From Acidobacteriota bacterium (lineage in GTDB: Bacteria > Acidobacteriota > Polarisedimenticolia > Polarisedimenticolales > Polarisedimenticolaceae), in the NCBI GenBank assembly GCA_029861955.1, contig JAOTYK010000031.1, forward strand, positions 1 through 37,217: a DNA stretch of 37,217 nt. Reading direction: 5' to 3'. This document shows positions 22,489 through 29,958 of the stretch, in pieces (the stretch's first letter is position 1; each line of letters starts with the position of its first letter). The notes beneath the pieces were generated by a model. The model was not told the DNA's origin and ran no database searches. It saw nothing but the letters and a program-made list of their open reading frames with translations. The position numbers and the translations under genes are program-made.

Positions 22489-22923
22489 TTACTCTGTTTC
22501 TTTCAACTTCGCTCGATTGTGTCGGACCCGTCGCCGGGGAGGAACGATGAACCAACTCGCCACGACCAGCAAGCCGAACACCGTATAGCCAATCGCAAAA
22601 ACCCACAGCGGCGCCTCGTAGTAGAGGAGAGTTTCCATCCAGTGGGCGATGAAACTACCACTGTAGACGGCATCTCCGGCGCGAGATCGGAGCGCCATCT
22701 CAAGGGTTGTTAAGCGGCAAATCTCCCCTAGCCATGCTTGAGCCACAACGACACCAATAGCCAGCAAATGACCCAGGCGAAACCATGGGTTCTTGACCCA
22801 GCTCCAACCTCGAACGCCGCCGATCAGGGTGAGAACAAGACCGAGAATCACGAAGAGGACGAAGCCGACGTGAACTGCGAGCACTACGTCGGCCGCTATT
22901 CGGTAGTACAGCGAATCAGTCAC
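22489..22923 (-). CDS. DUF2784 membrane protein
   Basis: The 144-residue product is a DUF2784 membrane protein with four helices: AADVVLAVHVGFVLFVILGL, a segment around FRLGHLLAIGVVVAQAWL, and the family-typical ICRLTTLEMALRSRAGDAVYSGSFIAHWME, with a long final helix and basic tail (PPRRRVRHNRAKLKETE). No biochemical function is established for the family. With the DUF1428 gene it forms a two-gene cassette-like unit. Confidence 0.88.
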   Translation of the reverse strand: MTDSLYYRIAADVVLAVHVGFVLFVILGLVLTLIGGVRGWSWVKNPWFRLGHLLAIGVVVAQAWLGEICRLTTLEMALRSRAGDAVYSGSFIAHWMETLLYYEAPLWVFAIGYTVFGLLVVASWFIVPPRRRVRHNRAKLKETE

Positions 22924-22932
22924 TAGTCGGCC

Positions 22933-22952
22933 TGGCGAGTTAGCTGCCGATC
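22933..22952 (-). other. attC remnant
   Basis: GCGAGTTAGCTGCCGATCGC shares GAGTTAGCTGC with the middle of the site at 22052-22113. Only about 20 bp survive between the starts and stops of the flanking genes. Confidence 0.35.
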
Positions 22953-22954
22953 GC

Positions 22955-23257
22955 TCATCGCACCCAAAGAGTCACAAGAACAATGATGATGGCCACAATG
23001 ATGATACCCAGAGTTACCATCCTACGACGCGCTTCAGACGATTCTGCCGCTTTCAAGTCCAGGTAGTACTTGCCACTCGTCACTTCGATCATCACACCGC
23101 TATCCACAAGGGCCTGGAAGACGGCTGACCGATCACAGTGGATCTCCTCAAGAGCCACAGCTCTCGCTTGTTCCGTGGCACCTGCCTCCTGGAATCGCCG
23201 GAGGTATTGAGCCTGCTTTCCAGCGACGATGGCGGCAAAGGTAGCGGCGGTACTCAT
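22955..23257 (-). CDS. C-terminally membrane-anchored small protein
   Basis: The 100-residue product has a helical soluble part (FAAIVAGKQAQYLRRFQEAGATEQARAVAL..., rich in Ala and Arg), then FQALVDSGVMIEVTSGKYYLDLKAAE, and a single C-terminal transmembrane helix (VTLGIIIVAIIIVLVTLWVR). A tail-anchored arrangement is likely. GAGGTGAAGC before the ATG serves as ribosome-binding site, and the cassette boundary CTAACGTT lies 20 bp upstream. The FQALVDSGVMIEVTSGKYYL stretch may be a winged-helix remnant; family unknown. Confidence 0.65.
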   Translation of the reverse strand: MSTAATFAAIVAGKQAQYLRRFQEAGATEQARAVALEEIHCDRSAVFQALVDSGVMIEVTSGKYYLDLKAAESSEARRRMVTLGIIIVAIIIVLVTLWVR

Positions 23258-23275
23258 GCTTCACCTCTTCGTGTA

Positions 23276-23288
23276 GCTAACGTTGTTC
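23276..23288 (-). other. attC R-prime end fused to a gene
   Basis: GCTAACGTTGTTC matches the left edge of intact sites (compare 31815-31827), but no matching other half is found. The core AACGTTAG supplies the last two codons and stop of the gene at 23277-23636. Confidence 0.5.
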
Positions 23289-23636
23289 GTCATGCGCTTC
23301 TGGCCATGATGCGAGGATCTCCTGAGCACACTTCAGGTCCCGAGAGGGGTCCGTGGGAAGACCCATCGTAACCGTGCGGACGTATTCAAGATGGGCGGCG
23401 AGTTCCGACTCAGATGTTCCAGCGGTGAGGAGTGACACGATGCGCGGCGCATAGGAGTCGTACTCATCGACCGGTGAGCCCTCTCCGACCATGACCCCGA
23501 TTGGATCCCATTTCCGAAGGTGGGCCTCTACCCGACGTACCACCTCCATGGCCTGCGTTCTTCGACGTGTCATTTCGAGATCCTTCAACATGTGTTCTCG
23601 GTGCTTCTCCGGAGCCACGCCATCTCTAGGTCCCAT
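23277..23636 (-). CDS. Hypothetical helical protein ending in an attC core
   Basis: The 119-residue product is charged and helical (LKDLEMTRRRTQAMEVVRRVEAHLRKWDPIGVM) with a later YDSYAPRIVSLLTAGTSESELAAHLEYVRTVTMG. The pattern resembles small acyl-carrier-like or DUF1871-like proteins, but I cannot assign it firmly. The start ATG overlaps the stop of the alcohol dehydrogenase gene (AATGGGACCTAG), so translation is coupled. The last codons CAA CGT TAG are the conserved end of an attC site, so the original C-terminus may have been replaced. Confidence 0.6.
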   Translation of the reverse strand: MGPRDGVAPEKHREHMLKDLEMTRRRTQAMEVVRRVEAHLRKWDPIGVMVGEGSPVDEYDSYAPRIVSLLTAGTSESELAAHLEYVRTVTMGLPTDPSRDLKCAQEILASWPEAHDEQR

Positions 23637-24726
23637 TGGGACGAAGCACAGCCTTGATCACGGCCCCTTGCTCGCTATCGGCTACGGCCTTGTTGATCTC
23701 CTCGAGTGGGTAGTACTCGATCAAGCGGTCGATCGGGAAGCGGCCCTGCAGGTAGAGGTCGACGATCTGTGGGATCAAGATCTGCGGAATCGCGTCGCCT
23801 TGGATGATCCCGCGAAGTGTCCGGCCGAGAAGAATCGTCCAGGGATCGAGCGACACTTCCTCCCCAGGTGGAACCTGTCCAACCATGCCGCACACACCCA
23901 GGGGCCGCAGCGCATCCACCGCCTGTCGGATGACCTTCGTGACCCCTGTGCTCTCGAAGGAGTAGTTCACTCCACCCTTGGTAATGCGCTGGATCTCTTG
24001 CACGGGATCCGCCGAGGCCGCATTGATGATGTGCGTGGCCCCCAGCTCCTTTGCCAAGCGGAGCCGGTTGTCTTTCACGTCGACCGCGATGATGGTGGTG
24101 CATCCGGCGACACGCGCCGCCATGATGGCACACATCCCGACGGCTCCTGCGCCGAAGGCGGCGAGACTCGAGCCGGGCGCGCAGCGAAGCGATGTGAAAA
24201 TGGCCCCGGCGCCCGTTTCGACGCTGCAGGCGAAGGGGCCGAGGATGTCTAGCGGAACATCACGGCGCACTTTCACGAGGCTTTCTTCCTCGCAGAGTGC
24301 GTGCGTGGCGAACGACGATTGGCCGAAGAAATTGCCGTGAACTGCGTCTTGCCCCTTGCTCATGGTGGGGCTGCCGTCGGGCCGGTCGAGCCCGAGGCGA
24401 ATACGCATGACGTCTTCACAATATGGCGTTCTCAATAGACACGCCGGGCACTTGCCGCAGGTGTTAAAGCCGATGACGACGTGGTCGCCCGGCTGGACGG
24501 TCGTGCAGTGAGACCCCACCTGCTCGACGACCCCGGCCCCTTCGTGTCCGAGGACGCACGGCATTGGAACCTCGTAATCGCCATCGCGTGTGGCGAGGTC
24601 CGTGTGGCAGATGCCGGAGGAGACGACGCGCACGACGACTTCGTTGGCTCTGGGCTCTTCGAGATCGATCTCGTCGATCACGAACGGCTGTCGTGCGGCT
24701 TTAACTACGGCTGCCTTGATTCTCAT
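23626..24726 (-). CDS. Zinc-dependent alcohol dehydrogenase
   Basis: The 366-residue product is a complete medium-chain dehydrogenase of the aryl-alcohol/XylB or class-III-like type, oxidising alcohols with NAD. Catalytic zinc ligands are in SSGICHTD (Cys40) and LGHEGAG (His61, Glu62). The structural zinc lobe is at Cys90, Cys93, Cys96 and Cys103. The Rossmann motif AAFGAGAVGMCA is followed by IIAVDVKDNRLRLAKELGA. At this length and conservation it should be functional. It is large for a cassette gene and no attC is visible upstream for about 1.5 kb, so it may have been acquired by other means. Substrate unknown. Confidence 0.93.
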   Translation of the reverse strand: MRIKAAVVKAARQPFVIDEIDLEEPRANEVVVRVVSSGICHTDLATRDGDYEVPMPCVLGHEGAGVVEQVGSHCTTVQPGDHVVIGFNTCGKCPACLLRTPYCEDVMRIRLGLDRPDGSPTMSKGQDAVHGNFFGQSSFATHALCEEESLVKVRRDVPLDILGPFACSVETGAGAIFTSLRCAPGSSLAAFGAGAVGMCAIMAARVAGCTTIIAVDVKDNRLRLAKELGATHIINAASADPVQEIQRITKGGVNYSFESTGVTKVIRQAVDALRPLGVCGMVGQVPPGEEVSLDPWTILLGRTLRGIIQGDAIPQILIPQIVDLYLQGRFPIDRLIEYYPLEEINKAVADSEQGAVIKAVLRPNGT

Positions 24727-24770
24727 CGTGCGTCAAACCCCCTCTCGTGTGTACATCGGAATGCATTGGC

Positions 24771-25436
24771 CTAAGGTGTCTTCTCGTGAGCGACCTCTCG
24801 GTGCCGGTCAATCCAATAGCCCCATCCTACGATCAGCCATTGAGCCTGGCCGACCCACGCCAGGGCTGTGACGCTGGGAGGGGGCTCGCCGAACACGTTG
24901 CCGGCATAGACAAGCAGGAGGAACCCGACCAGAGCCCAGAGGCCAACGATGCCGATGCGGTCTTTGGGCCGGGTCAGACGGAGATACAGGCTGACGCCGA
25001 TGGCGAAAACCGCCAACTCGAGTACGAGGGTCGCGATCGTCGAATTCCACAGCCCGAGGCCGAGCCGGAGGTCGGTGCCGGGTGCGAGAGGGAGATCGGG
25101 ACGGTGTACGAACAGGTCGAGAATCCAGTGACTCAGTAGGGCGGCTCCGCAGACCCATGCACCCGTTGAGTAACGGCGGACGACGTAGTACGCGGCTCCG
25201 AACATGACGGCCCAGAGGAGGACCGCCAGGAGGCTGTGGGAGATCGGATAGTGCGTGAAATCGAGGGGCGTGACGCGCGTGACGCCAGGGGAGATGACCA
25301 CACGCTCGATTCCGACGAGCAGGAGTGTTGGCCACAGGAGGTCGATGAACTGCGACGCAAGAAAGAGCGAGCCGAGCGACACCTTGGGAGCTGCAGCCTT
25401 GGCTCCGAAACCAACACCAAAGTGACCAAGGAACAT
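24771..25436 (-). CDS. YdjM-like membrane protein
   Basis: The 221-residue polytopic protein (about five or six helices) starts MFLGHFGVGFGAKAAAPKVS and contains DFTHYPISHSLLAVLLWAV and LLSHWILDLFVHRPDLPL. The His and Asp residues in these segments recall the conserved His/Asp pattern of the YdjM/LexA-regulated membrane-bound hydrolase family. Hydrolase activity is inferred only. It follows the small gene at 25482 and precedes the dehydrogenase by 44 bp. No attC separates them. Confidence 0.72.
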   Translation of the reverse strand: MFLGHFGVGFGAKAAAPKVSLGSLFLASQFIDLLWPTLLLVGIERVVISPGVTRVTPLDFTHYPISHSLLAVLLWAVMFGAAYYVVRRYSTGAWVCGAALLSHWILDLFVHRPDLPLAPGTDLRLGLGLWNSTIATLVLELAVFAIGVSLYLRLTRPKDRIGIVGLWALVGFLLLVYAGNVFGEPPPSVTALAWVGQAQWLIVGWGYWIDRHREVAHEKTP

Positions 25437-25481
25437 GTCTGCTTAAACCTCCGGTTGGGCGACGGATGGCCGCCCATTTCG

Positions 25482-25730
25482 CTAGATCAACTCGCCTTTC
25501 TCTCGCTTTCGGTAGCCGAGCAAGCGCGCTGGCAAAAACAAAACGGCATGCAAGAAAGCAAACACGGCATTCACGCCGATGCCGAACAGCCGAAATGGCA
25601 ACGAGAGCACCCATATCACCGGCCAAAGAACCAGCGCCAATAGCGCCACTGGCCAACACAGAACGAACAAGATGCACCAGCCGATAAGACCAAGAAATGA
25701 TTTCAAGGGAACCCTCCCACTCTGTCTCAT
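25482..25730 (-). CDS. Small membrane protein, unknown
   Basis: The 82-residue product has two hydrophobic stretches (LGLIGWCILFVLCWPVALL then LALVLWPVIWVLSLPFRLFG) and a third weaker one, ending in a basic tail (GYRKREKGELI). GGAGGGTTCCC-type purine runs are near the start, with GGGAGGGT overlapping it. No family recognised. It lies between two other membrane protein genes on the same strand. Confidence 0.6.
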   Translation of the reverse strand: MRQSGRVPLKSFLGLIGWCILFVLCWPVALLALVLWPVIWVLSLPFRLFGIGVNAVFAFLHAVLFLPARLLGYRKREKGELI

Positions 25731-25780
25731 GGTAACCGGAGATTATGGCAATCGACCGGATCCGTAATGCTCCGACAGGT

Positions 25781-26248
25781 TCATCTGCCGGCCTGCCTGG
25801 ACTCGGATGGCGACTCTTCGCTCGATCCCGATGAGCCGCGGACCGCCAGGAGGACCAAGAAGGAATACGCCAGAACGAATGCACCATGAATGACGATGTC
25901 GGGCCACGGATTGCCGATGAGCCATTCTTGCCCGATGCCTCGATAGCCGTGGATGCCAATCCAGGCGTGGCGCGCAAGCATCACGAGCGCGAGACCCAGC
26001 GCCTGTCGTCGCGGCATGAAGGCGGCGCACAGGCATACGAGCCCGATGACCACATAGAAGACTGAGAGCCCAGACAAGGCCGACATTGTCACGGGACTCG
26101 TCCCCGGATCCTCCAGATCGACGATGGTGGCGTAGGTGGAGAGGGGATAGAGCCACGAGGCGACGCCAAAGCCGATCGACAGAAGCGCATCGATCCCGAA
26201 CACGACAAGGCCGAGTCTCGAGCGTCGCACTTCCGGGAGGTTAGTCAT
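25781..26248 (-). CDS. Four-helix membrane protein, unknown
   Basis: The 155-residue product has four hydrophobic helices (LGLVVFGIDALLSIGFGVASWLY, VTMSALSGLSVFYVVIGLVC, ALGLALVMLARHAW and IVIHGAFVLAYSFLVLLAV; each read as a segment). The loop YGYRGIGQEWLIG-type sequence carries conserved-looking aromatic residues. The C-terminus is Ser/Glu-rich. The start codon directly abuts the attC at 26249, so the ribosome-binding site (GGAAGTGAGGC) lies inside the attC itself. Function unknown. Confidence 0.72.
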   Translation of the reverse strand: MTNLPEVRRSRLGLVVFGIDALLSIGFGVASWLYPLSTYATIVDLEDPGTSPVTMSALSGLSVFYVVIGLVCLCAAFMPRRQALGLALVMLARHAWIGIHGYRGIGQEWLIGNPWPDIVIHGAFVLAYSFLVLLAVRGSSGSSEESPSESRQAGR

Positions 26249-26354
26249 GCCTCACTTCCAGCCCCGCTGCGGCCGGACGCCGCAACCATGTGTCGATCTA
26301 TCTTACGCCACCGTCGTGACAATGCGGGCCGTCAAGTGCAAGACTTTGTTAGTC
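26249..26354 (-). other. attC site (about 106 bp)
   Basis: Minus strand: starts GACTAACAAAGTCTTGCACTTG, ends GGAAGTGAGGC. The final core is GTGAGGC instead of GTTRRRY, so the cleavage triplet is altered. The centre carries GTCGTGAC (26313-26320), shared with other sites in the array. Confidence 0.65.
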
Positions 26355-26444
26355 GGCATCACCTACAACCGAGATCAAGTCTGACACATGGCGTTCGTAG
26401 CGAGCCGGTGTACACTCGGAGAGCAAACTTGGAGGGCTCTTCCG

Positions 26445-27053
26445 GTGAGAATAAGTTTCATATCTGTCGTCCTCGTCGCGTCTTGCCTGTCGAGCGGTGC
26501 AGGCGAACCACAGCAGCCAACGGAGTCTCCCCACGTATGCCAATCGGCCGGCAATCCTGACGGTCCCGTCGTCGAATCCATCAATGTGCACGGCCTGAAC
26601 CGCATGAGCGAACCGGCCTTTCTACACGCGCTGGGGTTGGGGTTCCGTGCCAGGTATGACCTCGAGCACCTTCAGTCCCGTCTTGACGTCCTTTGGGACC
26701 TCGGGTTCTTCGAGGAGATCGACTTCGACGCAATTACTCTGGCGTCAGGAGACAAGGTCCTAACATTCACGGTTCGGGAATTGGCGCTGGTGCAATCGAT
26801 TACGTTCGATGACACGAACGTTCTCGATCCTGAGCTCGCTCTAGACCGATTCGATGATTTAGCGTTGAGCGCGAGGTCCGGAAGACCATCAAACCTTCGC
26901 AAGCTTCCGATTGCTGAGCAGGCCGTCCGGGACCTCCTGGCCGATTGCGGTTATCTCGATTCTACGGTCAATGCAGAAGTAATCGACGTCACGGACGCCG
27001 TGGTCACGGTTCATTTCAGTATTGACGTCGGGGAACCCGTAAAGGGTCGTTAG
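26445..27053 (+). CDS. POTRA-domain lipoprotein without a beta-barrel
   Basis: Starting at GTG 26445 (GGAGGG eight bases upstream) the product is about 202 residues with a lipobox-like leader (SVVLVASC). A longer in-frame start at 26388 would hide this leader. It then shows a BamA/Omp85-type POTRA domain: VVESINVHGLNRMSEPAFLHALGL, LEHLQSRLDVLWDLGFFEEIDF and LTFTVRELALVQSITFDD. A second, weaker POTRA follows (LRKLPIAEQAVRDLLADCGYLDSTVNAEV). Full BamA has five POTRA domains and a 16-strand barrel; here the gene stops after two, in a clean TAG with no barrel. It lies against the direction of the array. It may modulate the BAM complex, or be a truncated gene. Confidence 0.75.
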   Translation: MRISFISVVLVASCLSSGAGEPQQPTESPHVCQSAGNPDGPVVESINVHGLNRMSEPAFLHALGLGFRARYDLEHLQSRLDVLWDLGFFEEIDFDAITLASGDKVLTFTVRELALVQSITFDDTNVLDPELALDRFDDLALSARSGRPSNLRKLPIAEQAVRDLLADCGYLDSTVNAEVIDVTDAVVTVHFSIDVGEPVKGR

Positions 27054-27126
27054 TAAGGGGCTGGCCACGCGGCAGATTGAATCGAATCGCTCTGGAGTTT
27101 CTCGAGTAGCAGTCCGGCTGCAAAAC

Positions 27127-28101
27127 CTAGTCAGGCTGTGGCCCCAATAACGAAAAATCGACGATCACTGGGTAATGATCCGAGCCATTTCGCCCTCCGA
27201 TCTCTTTGTCGAGGATCTTGATTCCGGACGAATAAAGACAATGGTCGATCGGAATCAGCATCGGGAAGAGGTGGGTCGGCCAGGTAGTTTGAACTCCATG
27301 TCCTCGCGAAGCATCTCGTAGCCCAGACTCCCGGATCAGCTTCCTGAAGTGATACGACCAGGGGGAGGTATTCAGATCACCGAGGACTACGACAGGAGCA
27401 TCCAAGCCTGCAGTGACCCGTGGTATTTCGGCAAGATGCCGGTCTCTCATTCTGGCGTACTCCGAACCGACCGGTGGAAGCGTGTGGGTTCCTAAGATAA
27501 AGAATGCGCGCCCATCCAGAGCGAACTTCGCGAGAATCGTTGGTACACCGATATTTCCAACGTCGAGAATGTTGCTATCAAGAGGGGCGTCCTTACTGAG
27601 CAGCACCATCCCAAAATTATCTTCTCTTGGCTTACTTACGACGTGCGGATAGCGGTCTTTAATCGCGTTGAGCGCTTCGGACCAACGCTGGTTGACCTCC
27701 TGAATCAACACGAAGTCTGGGTCGTGTCTCTTAATACCGGCAAGCACGGCGGCGTGGTCAGTATTACTGCTGTGCACGTTAATCAGCATCGCGCTCAACG
27801 GCCGACCTTGCGAACCAGGTTCAGATGGCGTTCCCATGTAGAGCTGAAGTACGAGCACGAGGTTGAGAAGTGCCATCGCAGAGAATAGACCTGCGAGCCG
27901 ATACGATCGAGTTGCAACAAGGGCAGTCGCCACGACAACGAGGGTGACGAAGTACTGGACGCGGAAATGTGAGGCGAGATCTAGAACCCACGAGAGTTGG
28001 CCGGCCAGGCCGGCGATCGAAGCGATCGTCGCAACTGTGCCCGCAGCAGATAGCAATCCGACGACGCCAGGCTTCTTGCGGAAGAAGGAGTGTTTAGTCA
28101 A
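27127..28101 (-). CDS. Membrane-anchored endonuclease/exonuclease/phosphatase protein
   Basis: The 324-residue product has three N-terminal transmembrane helices (about 15-35, 47-64 and 69-88) and then an EEP-superfamily domain. Motifs visible: LINVHSSNTDHAAVLAGI, DFVLIQEVNQRW (catalytic Glu), ILGTHTLPPVG, VVVLGDLNTSPWS (Asp and Asn) and NGSDHYPVIVDF (final Asp-His pair). This arrangement matches the uncharacterised membrane-bound EEP proteins of bacteria, which may act on phospholipids, nucleotides or extracellular DNA. The stop TAG lies in CAAAACCTAGTCAGG, a decayed attC end. A complete and probably active enzyme. Confidence 0.88.
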   Translation of the reverse strand: MTKHSFFRKKPGVVGLLSAAGTVATIASIAGLAGQLSWVLDLASHFRVQYFVTLVVVATALVATRSYRLAGLFSAMALLNLVLVLQLYMGTPSEPGSQGRPLSAMLINVHSSNTDHAAVLAGIKRHDPDFVLIQEVNQRWSEALNAIKDRYPHVVSKPREDNFGMVLLSKDAPLDSNILDVGNIGVPTILAKFALDGRAFFILGTHTLPPVGSEYARMRDRHLAEIPRVTAGLDAPVVVLGDLNTSPWSYHFRKLIRESGLRDASRGHGVQTTWPTHLFPMLIPIDHCLYSSGIKILDKEIGGRNGSDHYPVIVDFSLLGPQPD

Positions 28102-28111
28102 TCTGATATCA

Positions 28112-28160
28112 GTCTAATGTTCGTGTTCAGCTGCGGGCGCGGCGCATGCGCTTGTTACGA
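28112..28160 (-). other. Short attC site (49 bp)
   Basis: Minus strand: CGTAACAAGCGCATGCG at the start, CTGAACACGAACATTAGAC at the end. The R-prime core is ATTAGAC (first base changed). GCGCATGCGC forms a short palindrome in the middle. It separates the EEP gene from the glycine-zipper gene. Confidence 0.6.
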
Positions 28161-28168
28161 GGCACTGC

Positions 28169-28354
28169 CTAATCCGACTTCATCATCAGAATTATATAAG
28201 CGACCACGCCTCCGGCAATAACTCCAACTCGAATTCCAATGACTGTATTATCGAGCAGCCCGCCTACCAACGCTCCAAGTGCTCCACCTACTAAAATGCA
28301 AGGGATGGCAGTCTTGAGATTGGTGGCGATAGTCTTTCGGGAGAGTCTAGGCAT
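28169..28354 (-). CDS. Glycine-zipper membrane miniprotein (cassette)
   Basis: The 61-residue product (ATG at 28352-28354) has a basic N-terminus (MPRLSRKTIATNLK) and a Gly-rich hydrophobic domain (PCILVGGALGALVGGLLDN and GVIAGGVVAYIILMM) with GxxxG spacing. It ends MMKSD. A longer start at 28387 is possible. A TATAAT on the minus strand (28386-28391) lies upstream and could be a -10 element, with no clear -35. Similar in design to the chromosomal gene at 16500-16691. Function unknown. Confidence 0.6.
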   Translation of the reverse strand: MPRLSRKTIATNLKTAIPCILVGGALGALVGGLLDNTVIGIRVGVIAGGVVAYIILMMKSD

Positions 28355-28400
28355 GCTCGTAGCTCTCAGTGAATCCACTTGCAGCATTATACGCTGGCTA

Positions 28401-28427
28401 TCAGGTGCGTGCGTTTGTTGGGTGGCG
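28401..28427 (-). other. attC R-double-prime end inside a gene terminus
   Basis: Minus strand CACCCAACAAACGCACGCACCTGA supplies the last codons and stop of the hydrolase. CCCAAC fits RYYYAAC. The other arm has not been found before the next gene. Confidence 0.45.
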
Positions 28428-29390
28428 TGCTCGCGGCGCTCTACTCCGCGTCCAGGAATAGGATGGCCGTATCGCCGCCGAGAATGCTTCGTCCGTACGT
28501 GCTCCGGTTTCTGCCCAACGGTACAGAGCCTGGTCCCACTTGAAGAGGTCTTCGAGTGAGGCGTAGATCCCTCCGGCTCCTACGAGCCAATTGCCCCAAT
28601 GATCATCGGACTCCTGCCATCCACCACCATCCTCGATCGGAGCGTAGCCAATAGCCCGATTCGGGATTCGCTTGCTCGGTAGGTCGCGTACCGCTGCCGT
28701 AGTCATTCCGAGCGGTGTAAAGATCTCCGCTTCGAGGAACTGCGCGAATGTCGTTCCGGAGACCCGTTCTACGATTAGAGCAAGCGCCTCATATCCGGGA
28801 TTGCAGTACTCAAAGCGATCGCCCGGTGTGAAGACCGGTTCACCCCACGCCTCGTAAACCGAGAAGGCTTCGGCGTTCTGAAGGGGAGCCTGGCGTCCGT
28901 CCGCCGTGGCCATTCCCTCGAGAGGGCTACCGTTACCGTAGTAGTCGGGGAGACTGGACGTGTGGTTCAGCAGGTGCCGGACCGTGATGCCCGGGAAGCG
29001 TCTGAGCTCAGGCACCCACTCCGTGACGGGAGAGTCAAACGTCAAGGCACTCTGTTCCTCGAGAATCACGATGGCCATTGCCGTGAACGCCTTCGAGACC
29101 GACCCGAGACGAACCGGAGTCGAAGGGCTCATCATCGACCCATCATCAAGGTCGGCGACGCCGTATCCCGCGGAATGCACGACGGCTCCGTCACGTACGA
29201 CCATGACCGATGCGCCCGGGGAATCATCCGCGGCAAAGTGCGCGAACATCGAGTCTACCTGTGGGTTGCCGGCGACCGGCTCTGCTCCGCCCCCTCCTCC
29301 ACACGAGACGAGAGACAAGATCACGGCCGCCAAACACCAACGCATCGCGAGTCCAGGTGTGGACGATCGAGTTGTCGAATAGTGTGGCAT
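28401..29390 (-). CDS. Serine hydrolase lipoprotein (class C beta-lactamase fold), C-terminus replaced
   Basis: The product, about 329 residues from the ATG at 29388-29390 (GGGGAG four bases upstream), has a lipoprotein leader (LSLVSC, Cys30) and a beta-lactamase/DD-peptidase fold. SxxK is SVSK at 97-100 and the YxN motif is YCN at 195-197. A long GMTTAAVRDLPSKRIPNRAIGYAP segment follows. These enzymes act as esterases, peptidases or beta-lactamases; the substrate is unknown. The usual KTG/HxG motif and the last beta-strands are missing. After WDQALYRWAETGARTDEAFS the frame runs through non-family residues and ends in NART, encoded by an attC end. The gene is therefore truncated at its 3' end, and activity is doubtful. 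Confidence 0.78.
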   Translation of the reverse strand: MPHYSTTRSSTPGLAMRWCLAAVILSLVSCGGGGGAEPVAGNPQVDSMFAHFAADDSPGASVMVVRDGAVVHSAGYGVADLDDGSMMSPSTPVRLGSVSKAFTAMAIVILEEQSALTFDSPVTEWVPELRRFPGITVRHLLNHTSSLPDYYGNGSPLEGMATADGRQAPLQNAEAFSVYEAWGEPVFTPGDRFEYCNPGYEALALIVERVSGTTFAQFLEAEIFTPLGMTTAAVRDLPSKRIPNRAIGYAPIEDGGGWQESDDHWGNWLVGAGGIYASLEDLFKWDQALYRWAETGARTDEAFSAAIRPSYSWTRSRAPRARHPTNART

Positions 29391-29426
29391 AGAACTCCCC
29401 GGATGGTTCAACGCCATATTTCCCTA

Positions 29427-29942
29427 TTAGTCCTGCTTGATGGGTTCTTGCAGCCACTCGCGAGGATCGTCGTTCCAGGTTAGCAGCCGAATACGCCACT
29501 CTTCAGCGCGTTTCACTGCGACTAGGACGTAATTCCCCTCGGGGATCGTGGTTCGAATACCGTCGTACTCCCAAGTGAGGACCGAACGGCCCCGGACGAT
29601 AGCGACATCGCCGGACACAACGATTTCCTCTGTATTCCTGGTCCAGGCGGGGACGACTGTCGGCGGGTACACCGGGTTGAACCAGAAGTCACGGATCGCC
29701 GCACGACCCACGACCGGCGTATCGCCGTGATGCGGTACGAGCGTGGCATCCGCGGTAAACAGTGACATCACACCATCGGCGTCGCCCGCGATCCACTCGC
29801 TGGCGTAGGCTTGGTCCAACGCTCGGAGCGCGACTACATCCGATTCCCCATCCACAGGTGAGGACTGGCAGGACACAGTTGTCGCGGCTACGACAGTGAC
29901 GACGAGTGTCATCGACAACCTTGCGTGATGGTAGTTTCTCAA
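29427..29942 (-). CDS. DUF4440/SnoaL-type lipoprotein
   Basis: The 171-residue product has an N-terminal leader with a Cys after VAATTVSC. TTG at 29940-29942 supplies the basic n-region (RNYHHAR), but ATG at 29910-29912 with AAGG six bases upstream is an alternative. The mature part fits DUF4440 (NTF2-like): ALDQAYASEWIAGDADGVMSLFTADATLVPHH, VGRAAIRDFWF, EEIVVSGDVAIVRGRSVLTW and EWRIRLLTWNDD. It may bind a ligand in the cell envelope. It is 36 bp from the serine hydrolase without an attC between, so both may form one cassette unit. Confidence 0.8.
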   Translation of the reverse strand: MRNYHHARLSMTLVVTVVAATTVSCQSSPVDGESDVVALRALDQAYASEWIAGDADGVMSLFTADATLVPHHGDTPVVGRAAIRDFWFNPVYPPTVVPAWTRNTEEIVVSGDVAIVRGRSVLTWEYDGIRTTIPEGNYVLVAVKRAEEWRIRLLTWNDDPREWLQEPIKQD

Positions 29943-29958
29943 GAGCTTGTCCGTTGCG

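Noticed and set aside
25443-25481. attC site upstream of the gene at 25482
   Set aside because: GGGCG and CGCCC form a short stem, but neither end fits the attC consensus, and the region holds a normal ribosome-binding site for the next gene.
24808-25977. 389-codon minus-strand frame across three membrane protein genes
   Set aside because: Arg/Pro/Ser-rich translation without motifs; it is out of frame with three genes that have proper helices and starts.
27054-27126. attC between the POTRA gene and the EEP gene
   Set aside because: Only CTGCAAAACCTAGTCAGG resembles one end of a site; the other end is not recognisable, so no feature is called.
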